From assembly GCA_038058335.1 (NCBI GenBank), contig JBBUBI010000036.1:1-6652 (forward strand): DNA of 6,652 nucleotides, written 5' to 3'. Shown piece after piece: positions 1-5,041 of this stretch. This DNA comes from JBBTVO01 sp038058335. Lineage in GTDB: Bacteria > Patescibacteriota > Microgenomatia > Levybacterales > UBA12049. Below the pieces are notes generated by a model, which saw only the letters and a program-made list of their open reading frames with translations, had not been told where the DNA came from and did no database searches. The position numbers and the translations under genes were made by a program. The stretch's first letter is position 1; each line of letters begins with the position of its first letter.

Positions 1-119
1 TATATCTATATGAAATATTTCTATCAACCGTTCTTTATGTATCCCAACCTAGACACCCCAATTTGATCCGAGTCAACACATCTTTTTTTATAGAACAAAA
101 AACGTTATACTAAATAGCT
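1..119. other. Left-edge non-coding region
   Basis: AT-rich stretch in which I see no convincing gene. One forward frame is open from base 3 to the TAA at 111-113, but it has no recognisable motif and no start, so I do not call it the tail of an upstream gene. The only supported element is the -10-like hexamer just before the first start codon. Confidence 0.5.
106..111 (+). promoter_or_regulatory. Candidate -10 box, leaderless start
   Basis: TATACT lies 8 bases before the ATG at 120. A start site about 7 bases beyond the hexamer falls at roughly 118-120, so the transcript would be leaderless or nearly so, which agrees with the absence of a Shine-Dalgarno site. The -35 position (83-88) is only a run of T and does not match the consensus well. 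The same hexamer occurs in the stronger promoter at 4019-4047. Confidence 0.45.
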
Positions 120-1031
120 ATGAAGATTATAGTTACACATACATCTCCAGATATGGATGCCATCACATCCGTCTGGATTATAAAAAGATTTCTTTTGGGC
201 TGGGAAGATGCAGTCGTAAAATATGTTCCGGCAGGCGAGACCATAAATGGAAAAACTCCAAATGAAGCGATCGAAAAAATCCGTTCAGAAAGCTCAGGAC
301 AAGTCGGGGAGGATGAAGTAATGCATGTAGATACCGGTATGGGTCCGCTTGACCACCATCAGATATTTGATACCAATATCTGTGGAGCAAGTCGCTCTTG
401 GGATTTCGTAAAGTCGACTTTGGAGGAGCAAGGTCATGATCTGAGAAAAGAAAAAATTGAAGCAATAGACAGAATCATAAAAGTTGTGGTCGATATTGAT
501 CATTTCAAGGAGGTTTTCTGGAAAGACGCATCAGCCGATCATTATGAATTTCATCTTGTGGGAATCCTAGACGGGCTTAAAATGCTCAAGCAAAATCAAG
601 ATGATTATTACACGAATTTCATAATGGAGGCGCTAGATGCACTTCTAAATGAATTTGAAAATCGTATTTGGGCTGAAAAGGAAATAAAAGAAAACGGCAA
701 GATTTTTGAGACAAGATTTGGTAAAGGAATAGGATTTGAGACAATCAACGATACAGTTATTAAACTTTCTCAGAAAATGGGATATGTGGCGGTGGTAAGA
801 AAAGATCCGAGGAAAGGATATGTAAGAATTAAGGTTTTGCCAAGTAAAGTAGGAGATGAAGACATTGACCTAACACTTGCGTATGAACAACTTAAGAAGA
901 TGGATCCGGATGCGACATGGTTTCTTCATGTGAGTAAAAAAATGCTCCTGAATGGGACTCCGAAGAATCCCAAAATGATTCCGACGAAATTACCTTTGAC
1001 GGATATAATTAAGGTTATTGAGAAAATATAA
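120..1031 (+). CDS. DHH/MYG1-like putative phosphoesterase
   Basis: 303 residues. The N-terminus has a motif of the DHH-superfamily type, H7-T-S-P-D11-M-D13-A. A second acidic site is D71 in HVDTG (69-73), followed at once by DHH at 78-80 (PLDHHQ), with a third in VVDIDHF (123-129; D125, D127, H128). These are the expected positions for a two-metal phosphoesterase centre. Near the C-terminus, WFLHVSKKMLLNG (267-279) resembles the substrate-side motif of MYG1/DHHA-type proteins. The substrate cannot be read from sequence; nucleotides or short RNA are typical for relatives. A ChrB-like alternative is possible because of the early 'WIIKRF' and 'YVPAGE' segments, but the DHH triad argues for phosphoesterase. 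The ATG has no Shine-Dalgarno site and follows a -10 box closely. The stop is one base before the HIT gene, so the two are probably cotranscribed. Confidence 0.6.
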   Translation: MKIIVTHTSPDMDAITSVWIIKRFLLGWEDAVVKYVPAGETINGKTPNEAIEKIRSESSGQVGEDEVMHVDTGMGPLDHHQIFDTNICGASRSWDFVKSTLEEQGHDLRKEKIEAIDRIIKVVVDIDHFKEVFWKDASADHYEFHLVGILDGLKMLKQNQDDYYTNFIMEALDALLNEFENRIWAEKEIKENGKIFETRFGKGIGFETINDTVIKLSQKMGYVAVVRKDPRKGYVRIKVLPSKVGDEDIDLTLAYEQLKKMDPDATWFLHVSKKMLLNGTPKNPKMIPTKLPLTDIIKVIEKI

Positions 1032-1032
1032 A

Positions 1033-1362
1033 ATGGACACTTGTATTTTTTGCAAAATCGCAAGTCATGAAATCCCAAAAGAATTTGATTACGAAGATGA
1101 TGATGTCATGGCATTTGCGGATATCCATCCGGTGACTAAAGTTCACGTCTTGATCGTCCCCAAGAAACATATTCCTGATTTTATGGATGTAAATGAAAAG
1201 GAAATTTTTGACAAATTAAAAGAAGTTGCTCAAAAGATTGTCACGGAAAAAGAACTTGAAGGTAAAGGATATAGGCTAGTAATTAATGCAGGAGGAGCCC
1301 AGGTCGTAAATCATCTCCATCTCCATCTCATGGGCCCTCTGGGAAAATCAGTACAGATGTAG
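1033..1362 (+). CDS. HIT-family (HINT-like) hydrolase
   Basis: 109 residues from the ATG at 1033; a TTG at 1018 would add five residues inside the preceding gene and is less likely. Family members hydrolyse nucleoside phosphoramidates or dinucleoside polyphosphates through a covalent nucleotidyl-histidine. Visible features are a zinc-type CxxC at C4 and C7, the conserved V-H-V-L-I-V-P-K-K-H segment (37-46), N85, and Q90-x-V-x-H94-L-H96-L-H98, the histidine triad, with H96 the expected nucleophile. The length is normal for a single-domain HINT protein. Its ATG begins one base after the TAA of the upstream gene and no Shine-Dalgarno site is visible, so translation by termination-reinitiation is plausible. 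Family assignment is secure; the physiological substrate is unknown. Confidence 0.92.
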   Translation: MDTCIFCKIASHEIPKEFDYEDDDVMAFADIHPVTKVHVLIVPKKHIPDFMDVNEKEIFDKLKEVAQKIVTEKELEGKGYRLVINAGGAQVVNHLHLHLMGPLGKSVQM

Positions 1363-1378
1363 TAGAATAGGTTAGACG

Positions 1379-1467
1379 AAATTCTAAGCACTAATATCTA
1401 AATTCAAAATAAATTACAATATCAAAATTCAAAATTTTTAGGATTTGGGATTTCGGATTTAGAATTT
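1379..1467 (+). repeat. Intergenic palindromic repeat, copy 1
   Basis: An 89-nt AT-rich sequence between the HIT gene and rpsU. It matches 2073-2162 with about six differences including one indel, roughly 93% by hand alignment. Both start with AAATTCTAAGCAC and share the core GCACTAATATCTAAA (here 1388-1402). The two ends are imperfectly complementary: left-arm CTAAATTC-type units face right-arm GGATTT/GAATTT units, so the RNA could fold into a long weak hairpin. It ends 27 bases before the rpsU start. No open frame of note. Confidence 0.85.
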
Positions 1468-1475
1468 AATTGTTT

Positions 1476-1484
1476 AAGGGGGTG
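1476..1484 (+). promoter_or_regulatory. Shine-Dalgarno site of rpsU
   Basis: AAGGGGGTG differs by one base from the ideal AAGGAGGTG. It lies 10 bases before the ATG at 1495, slightly long but acceptable, and only one base before the in-frame TTG at 1486, which rules that codon out. It is one of only two strong ribosome binding sites in the window. Confidence 0.75.
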
Positions 1485-1494
1485 TTTGTTATTT

Positions 1495-1677
1495 ATGGTA
1501 TTTGTAAAAAAACAACCGGGGGAAAGCGATGAATCGCTTATCCGAAAATTTTCAAGAAAAGTTATAGCTGGGGGAATCATCCAGGAAGCAAAAAGAAGAG
1601 AGTTTTATCTCAAGCCTTCTGCTGCAAAAAAACAAAAACAGGAAGACGCGCGCAGAATGAAAAAAACATGGTCCTAA
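1495..1677 (+). CDS. rpsU: 30S ribosomal protein S21
   Basis: 60 residues starting MVFVKKQPGESDE. It has the S21 pattern: a short N-terminal strand, G-E-S-x-E-S-L-I-R-K-F-x-R-K (9-22), then I-x-x-E-A-K-R-R-E-F-Y-x-K-P-S (30-44), and a basic lysine/arginine-rich tail. S21 sits on the 30S platform close to the 3' end of 16S rRNA and affects initiation. It is slightly shorter than the 71-residue E. coli protein, as in many bacteria. I chose the ATG at 1495 because the Shine-Dalgarno site is correctly placed for it and because MVxVKK is the normal S21 beginning. The stop is three bases before ybeY, so the two form a tight pair; both products act at the 16S rRNA 3' region. Confidence 0.93.
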   Translation: MVFVKKQPGESDESLIRKFSRKVIAGGIIQEAKRREFYLKPSAAKKQKQEDARRMKKTWS

Positions 1678-1680
1678 TCT

Positions 1681-2067
1681 ATGGCACAAGTCTCAGTTCC
1701 TATTTTTGTCGAAAGCAGATACAAAGTAAACAGGAAAAAAATAAGAATTCTTGCTGAAAATCTTCTTGATGAAAAAGGCGTTTCCGGAAATGTAGAAGTT
1801 TCTATCGCTATTGTGGGTGATAGGAAAATGCGAGAACTATCCAAGAAATATAAAGGAGAAGATAAGACCAGAAATGTTCTTTCATTCCCTCAGGTAGAGG
1901 GTACGCCTACGGCAAATGCTTCAGATGTGCTTATGCTCGGAGATGTTGTGATTTCATATCCAGTGGTTATACAAGAGGCGTCGCGAGATGAAGTTTTGGT
2001 TGATGACAAGATTTCAGAACTTGTAGAACATGGGATAATGCATTTGCTTGGGATTAGCCACGAGTAA
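1681..2067 (+). CDS. ybeY: Endoribonuclease YbeY, short C-terminus
   Basis: 128 residues. YbeY is a single-strand-specific metal-dependent RNase needed for 16S rRNA 3' maturation and ribosome quality control. Evidence is the central V-L-S-F-P block (66-70), L-G-D-V-V-I-S (86-92), and the zinc motif H117-x3-H121-x5-H127 in HGIMHLLGISHE. All three metal ligands are present. Two oddities: the usual T-D before VLSFP is R-N (64-65), and the protein stops one residue after the last metal histidine, whereas family members normally continue for some 15-25 residues. The stop lies five bases before repeat copy 2, so loss of the tail through repeat insertion is a reasonable inference. It starts three bases after rpsU with no Shine-Dalgarno site. 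Identity is secure; full activity is not certain. Confidence 0.92.
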   Translation: MAQVSVPIFVESRYKVNRKKIRILAENLLDEKGVSGNVEVSIAIVGDRKMRELSKKYKGEDKTRNVLSFPQVEGTPTANASDVLMLGDVVISYPVVIQEASRDEVLVDDKISELVEHGIMHLLGISHE

Positions 2068-2072
2068 GTAAT

Positions 2073-2162
2073 AAATTCTAAGCACTAATATCTAAATTCT
2101 AAATAAATTACAATATTCAAAATTCAAAATTTTTAGGATTTAGAAATTCGGATTTAGGATTT
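2073..2162 (+). repeat. Intergenic palindromic repeat, copy 2
   Basis: A 90-nt near-copy of 1379-1467 in the same orientation, with the core GCACTAATATCTAAA at 2082-2096. The arms are imperfectly self-complementary: reading the right end backwards gives AAATCCTAAATCCGAATTTC, close to the left arm AAATTCTAAGCACTAATATC. It starts five bases after the ybeY stop and ends 14 bases before the dnaX start, so it fills nearly the whole gap and forms the dnaX leader region. Confidence 0.87.
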
Positions 2163-2176
2163 GAAGCGAAGCGCAT

Positions 2177-3709
2177 ATGGTTTTTTACCGCAAATACAGG
2201 CCCCAAAAAATTGATGAGTTGGATAGTAAAGAAGTGCGGGATAAACTTTCTTCCGTGTTGTCGAAAGATGATGTTCACGCACTTTTGTTTACCGGTCCAA
2301 AGGGACTTGGTAAAACTTCAACAGCGCGAATTATAGCAAAGGTTTTGAATTGCGAAGAACGGCAATTAACAATTAACAATTCACAATTAACAAAGAAAGA
2401 AAAAAACAGTAAATTGTCAAAAGTTAATAGTAAAGTGTTGGATCTAGAGCCCTGCAACAAATGCGATCAATGCATCTCGATTACCAATGGCAGCAATATT
2501 GATGTTCTGGAAATTGATGGCGCATCAAATCGGGGAATTGATGAAATACGAGATCTGCGAGAAAAAATTAAACTATCTCCTGCATCAGCCAGAAAAAAAG
2601 TTTACATAATCGATGAAGTGCATATGCTTACAACAGAGGCTTTCAATGCGCTTCTTAAGACACTGGAAGAACCGCCATCTCATGTAGTATTTATTCTTTG
2701 TACCACTGAGCCTCATAAAGTCCCTGCTACTATTTCATCAAGATGTTTTCAAATTTTCTTCAAAAGAGCGACAGATGAGGAATTGGTTCGATCATTCTCA
2801 AGGATAATTGAAAGTGAAAAGATAAAAGCAGATAAAGAGGCGCTTCTTGATATCGCAAAATTCTCAGACGGAAGTTTTCGGGATGGAGTAAAGGTTCTGG
2901 AGGAATTAGCTGTTGCTTCAAACGGAAAAGAAATTACCAGAGATTTTGTCGCGAAAATTTATCAAACAACAGGCATAAATAAAAATACTGACGAGTTGAT
3001 TGATTGTTTTATAAAAAAAGATGCGAAGAAGGGGATTGGGCTGATCAAAGAATTGACTGAAAGCGGGATAGATTTTAAATATTTTTCCGACAATCTACTT
3101 TCAAGATTTCATGAAATCCTGCTTGAAAAGGTTGGAGTGAGAAAAGGAGATTCAAAGATTGCGGAAAAAATCGATCTGGGCGAGTTAAAAGATTTGATCG
3201 AACTTCTATCTTTATCATCTGGAAAAATTAAGTATTCGGTACTTCCGCAGCTGCCGATTGAGCTAGCATTGGTTGAGTGGGCGGTTAAAAATTCAGGAGA
3301 CGATTCTTCCGTCTTGCCATACGTCGAAAATGACGCTCGCTATGAGGTATTTTCCAATGTGAGGGGTCCTGTCAGAAGTTTCCCTCCCATCAGTGCTCGT
3401 TCTGATTTTTCTTCGAAAAGTGAACTGCGCGCTGTCGGGAGCCCTTCCTCTTCTGCCACCCCTTCTGATAAATCAGTTGATTTATTTACTCAATTAATAG
3501 ATAAAGTGAAAAGTAAGAATCAATCGATCGCTGGATGTCTAAGGGGATGCTCTGTGCAGGAAATGAAAAATGGAGAATTGATTATTGAGACAAAGTTTAA
3601 ATTCCACAAAGAAAAGCTTGAAGAAAATGATGCAAAGAAGTTGATAGAGGATGCGCTCGTTGAAATTACTGGAAAAGACACAGTGATAAGTTTTGTGCTA
3701 AAATTATAG
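2177..3709 (+). CDS. dnaX: DNA polymerase III subunit gamma/tau
   Basis: 510 residues. This is the clamp-loader ATPase that loads the beta clamp. Features in order are the opening YRKYRP (4-9), Walker A GPKGLGKT (40-47), zinc-module cysteines C59, C93, C96 and C99, Walker B IIDEVH (144-149), KTLEEPP (161-167), sensor 1 region CTTEPHK (175-181), the arginine finger motif SSRC (187-190), sensor 2 GSFRDG (232-237), a helical collar domain to about 370, a disordered Ser/Pro-rich linker (374-432) and a C-terminal domain (435-510). Spacing from C59 to C93 is 34; the E. coli protein has 9 between its equivalent cysteines (64 and 73). The extra 25 residues correspond exactly to an inverted repeat at 2363-2437. 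The start ATG follows repeat copy 2 and has no clear Shine-Dalgarno site. It lies 15 bases before ybaB, the usual partner. Confidence 0.96.
   Translation: MVFYRKYRPQKIDELDSKEVRDKLSSVLSKDDVHALLFTGPKGLGKTSTARIIAKVLNCEERQLTINNSQLTKKEKNSKLSKVNSKVLDLEPCNKCDQCISITNGSNIDVLEIDGASNRGIDEIRDLREKIKLSPASARKKVYIIDEVHMLTTEAFNALLKTLEEPPSHVVFILCTTEPHKVPATISSRCFQIFFKRATDEELVRSFSRIIESEKIKADKEALLDIAKFSDGSFRDGVKVLEELAVASNGKEITRDFVAKIYQTTGINKNTDELIDCFIKKDAKKGIGLIKELTESGIDFKYFSDNLLSRFHEILLEKVGVRKGDSKIAEKIDLGELKDLIELLSLSSGKIKYSVLPQLPIELALVEWAVKNSGDDSSVLPYVENDARYEVFSNVRGPVRSFPPISARSDFSSKSELRAVGSPSSSATPSDKSVDLFTQLIDKVKSKNQSIAGCLRGCSVQEMKNGELIIETKFKFHKEKLEENDAKKLIEDALVEITGKDTVISFVLKL
2363..2437 (+). repeat. In-frame inverted repeat inside dnaX
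   Basis: A 75-nt segment with 29-nt arms (2363-2391 and 2409-2437) and a 17-nt A-rich loop. By hand, 22 of 29 positions are complementary. The left arm is four tandem 7-mers, AATTAAC, AATTAAC, AATTCAC, AATTAAC (2364-2391); the right arm is a degenerate reverse-complement version. It encodes residues 63-87, beginning QLTINNSQLT, exactly on codon boundaries, between zinc ligand C59 and the C93-x2-C96-x2-C99 cluster. The encoded segment is polar and rich in Lys, Asn and Ser, as expected for a tolerated surface loop. Confidence 0.85.
3296..3472 (+). other. GC-rich disordered linker in dnaX
   Basis: Codes for DnaX residues 374-432, rich in Ser, Pro, Arg and Asp with no predicted fold, joining the collar domain to the C-terminal domain. 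By hand count bases 3301-3480 are about 49% G+C, well above the flanking dnaX sequence. Short complementary pairs are present, for example TCAGAA (3372-3377) with TTCTGA (3400-3405), but no clean bounding inverted repeat. It may be decayed repeat material or just an unconstrained linker. Confidence 0.45.
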
Positions 3710-3710
3710 G

Positions 3711-3718
3711 GGAGGTGA
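3711..3718 (+). promoter_or_regulatory. Shine-Dalgarno site of ybaB
   Basis: GGAGGTGA, an essentially perfect anti-16S match, begins two bases after the dnaX stop and lies six bases before the ATG at 3725. It selects that ATG over the in-frame ATG at 3731. It is the best ribosome binding site in the window. Confidence 0.88.
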
Positions 3719-3724
3719 ATTTTT

Positions 3725-4009
3725 ATGGGAATGTTTGACCAAATTAAAGATATCAAGAAAATGAGAGATCAGGCAATGGAAATACAAAGAGAACTTCAGA
3801 AAGAAGAAGTTGAAGTAGAAAAGAATGGGGTAGAGATCACCATAACAGGGGATCAGAAAATCAAGGAAATAAGAACCAATGATCGCTCAGACAATGACAT
3901 TAAGGAAGCGGTAAACGAAGCAATTAAAAAATCTCAGGAAGTTGCTGCTAAAAAGCTTCAGTCAATGGGAGGCGGTCTTCAAGGACTTCTCGGTGGCGGC
4001 GGACAATAG
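3725..4009 (+). CDS. ybaB: YbaB/EbfC nucleoid-associated protein
   Basis: 94 residues. YbaB/EbfC proteins are small dimeric DNA-binding proteins, nearly always encoded between dnaX and recR. The sequence has a charged N-terminal helix with K-K-M-R-D-Q-A (11-17), a beta core from about 29 to 50 with the V-E-I-T-I-T-G-D strand (36-43) and I-K-E-I-R (46-50), a second helix (57-79), and a glycine-rich end (82-94). The length is close to the 109-residue E. coli protein. It follows dnaX by 15 bases in the same transcript. Here recR is not next; the regulator pair and prs intervene. Assignment rests on both sequence pattern and gene position. Confidence 0.93.
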   Translation: MGMFDQIKDIKKMRDQAMEIQRELQKEEVEVEKNGVEITITGDQKIKEIRTNDRSDNDIKEAVNEAIKKSQEVAAKKLQSMGGGLQGLLGGGGQ

Positions 4010-4018
4010 TCTTCCAAC

Positions 4019-4047
4019 TTGACTCCAGAGCTCATTTAAGCTATACT
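4019..4047 (+). promoter_or_regulatory. Strong sigma70-type promoter
   Basis: TTGACT (4019-4024) and TATACT (4042-4047) are separated by exactly 17 bases. Each hexamer differs from consensus at one position. The predicted start is near 4054-4056, leaving only about 5-7 bases before the ATG at 4061, so the mRNA is nearly leaderless. Three AGCT tetramers (4029, 4039, 4051) lie across the spacer, the -10 edge and the start region, spaced 10 and 12 bases apart, and could be operator half-sites. Confidence 0.78.
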
Positions 4048-4060
4048 ATAAGCTAATTTT

Positions 4061-4474
4061 ATGGGAAAAGAAATAGTTTATATGGGAAAAACACCAGACT
4101 TTGGAATTTCTCAATCTAGCGGATTAGTAAATGAAAGCTCAGTAAATAATCAATCAGCTTCTGTGCCTGAGGCTGGGGTTATTTTTGATGTTACAATGGG
4201 CAATGATTCTGATAGAACTGCGATCGTTGATTCATCTAATTGTCAACCTGAGACAAAACCTGTAATGACACCAGTTGATCTTGTAAGACAAGCAAGAGAA
4301 GAAGGATTTTTTACTACTTTACCGGTAAGACAGCGCATGGCTTTAGACTATCTTTTTCCAGAGGAAGGAAAACCATTAAATCTTAGAGAAACAGGGAAGC
4401 AAATGGGCCACACAACAAAGGAATCAGTCCGCAAGCTTAAAAGAAAGCGTACAAAAGACTTAAAAATGCCATGA
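4061..4474 (+). CDS. Protein with sigma70 region 4-like HTH
   Basis: 137 residues; I do not recognise a named family. Residues 1-70 are polar, rich in Ser, Asn, Val and Asp, and probably disordered. Residues 86-135 resemble sigma70 region 4: L-P-V-R-Q-R-M-A-L-D-Y-L (87-98), the linker EEGKPLN, then L-R-E-T-G-K-Q-M-G-H-T-T-K-E-S-V-R-K-L-K (108-127), matching the pattern of a region 4.2 helix-turn-helix, ending in a basic tail. There is no region 2, so it cannot act as a normal sigma factor; a stand-alone DNA-binding or RNA-polymerase-associated regulator is the likely role. It has its own near-leaderless promoter, and its TGA stop overlaps the next ATG by four bases, implying translational coupling. 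A downstream ATG at 4082 is an alternative start. Confidence 0.72.
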   Translation: MGKEIVYMGKTPDFGISQSSGLVNESSVNNQSASVPEAGVIFDVTMGNDSDRTAIVDSSNCQPETKPVMTPVDLVRQAREEGFFTTLPVRQRMALDYLFPEEGKPLNLRETGKQMGHTTKESVRKLKRKRTKDLKMP

Positions 4475-5007
4475 ACGTTGAAATGCCTCTTGAGGTTATT
4501 AAAACTCAAGCGATGAGAGAAATAGAGGCAAAATATGACATGCCCATAGATCAAGTTTTAAAAAATCTGGCTTCGGAAGGCTTAGGCAAAACAGAAATTG
4601 GAAAAAAGCTTCATGTCAACCGTAGAACGATAAGTGACTGGTTTGATAATCTTGACATTGGAGAGGTAGAGGTTAAAAAGTTCAGGAAAACACCATTAAT
4701 GCTTGGAATTGAGCAAAGATTCAAAAAATTAGTAGAGCATATTCTTAGAAATAAATATATAGACCAGAAGAAAAGCCTTCCGACTGTTGCGCACGAATTA
4801 AGAGTTGATGAGAATACTGTAAGAAGATGGCTTAGTTTATTTGAAATACAACTCAGAAGTCCGCAGGAAGGTCGCGCGCTTGCTTTAGAGGATCCTAAAA
4901 AAAGAAAGAAAATGTACAGAAGACCTAAAAAATTAAGAAAAAAAATAGCTAAAAGTCTTAAGAGATATCATAGAGATCGAAGAGAAAAAGCAAGAAATTC
5001 AGCCTAG
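4471..5007 (+). CDS. Double-HTH protein with basic tail
   Basis: 178 residues, not a family I can name. There are two helix-turn-helix units of similar sequence: 41-63 (T-E-I-G-K-K-L-H-V-N-R-R-T-I-S-D-W-F) and 104-126 (P-T-V-A-H-E-L-R-V-D-E-N-T-V-R-R-W-L). Aligned without gaps at an offset of 63, they share L, V, T, W and the final I, with conservative changes between, so they look like an internal duplication. Residues 142-178 are a dense Lys/Arg tail suited to nucleic-acid binding. No catalytic motif, membrane segment or signal peptide is visible. Its ATG overlaps the stop of the upstream gene (ATGA), and no separate Shine-Dalgarno site is present. I infer a sequence-specific DNA-binding protein acting with its neighbour; phage-derived origin is possible but unproven. 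Confidence 0.75.
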   Translation: MNVEMPLEVIKTQAMREIEAKYDMPIDQVLKNLASEGLGKTEIGKKLHVNRRTISDWFDNLDIGEVEVKKFRKTPLMLGIEQRFKKLVEHILRNKYIDQKKSLPTVAHELRVDENTVRRWLSLFEIQLRSPQEGRALALEDPKKRKKMYRRPKKLRKKIAKSLKRYHRDRREKARNSA

Positions 5008-5011
5008 AAAT

Positions 5012-5033
5012 TATACTTGGTTCATAGTACAAT
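5012..5033 (+). promoter_or_regulatory. Possible prs promoter -10 elements
   Basis: Two -10-like hexamers precede prs: TATACT (5012-5017) and TACAAT (5028-5033). The first would give a leader of about 18 bases containing GGGG (5034-5037); the second would give an essentially leaderless transcript. Neither has a good -35 at 16-18 bases, so prs may also be read through from the upstream unit. Confidence 0.35.
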
Positions 5034-5041
5034 GGGGATTG

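Noticed and set aside
48..76. TTGACT on the minus strand (71-76) as a divergent promoter
   Set aside because: The -10 position at 17 bases reads TCTAGG, a poor match, and no minus-strand gene is visible.
3..113. Open forward frame at the left edge as the tail of an upstream gene
   Set aside because: Only about 36 codons, with no motif and unlikely composition. It ends within the -10 box of the next gene.
1486..1494. TTG at 1486 as the rpsU start
   Set aside because: It lies one base from the Shine-Dalgarno site; the ATG at 1495 gives the normal S21 N-terminus.
1379..2162. The two 90-nt repeats as a CRISPR array, or as ends of an insertion sequence enclosing rpsU-ybeY
   Set aside because: They are 600 bases apart with housekeeping genes between, in direct orientation, with no spacers, transposase or target duplication. 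A third related copy before recR fits a dispersed repeat better.
3013..3019. Run of seven A in dnaX as a programmed -1 frameshift site, as used for gamma in E. coli
   Set aside because: The -1 frame reaches a TGA near 3060, truncating within the collar domain needed for oligomerisation. No stimulatory structure is evident, so it is probably a chance A-run.
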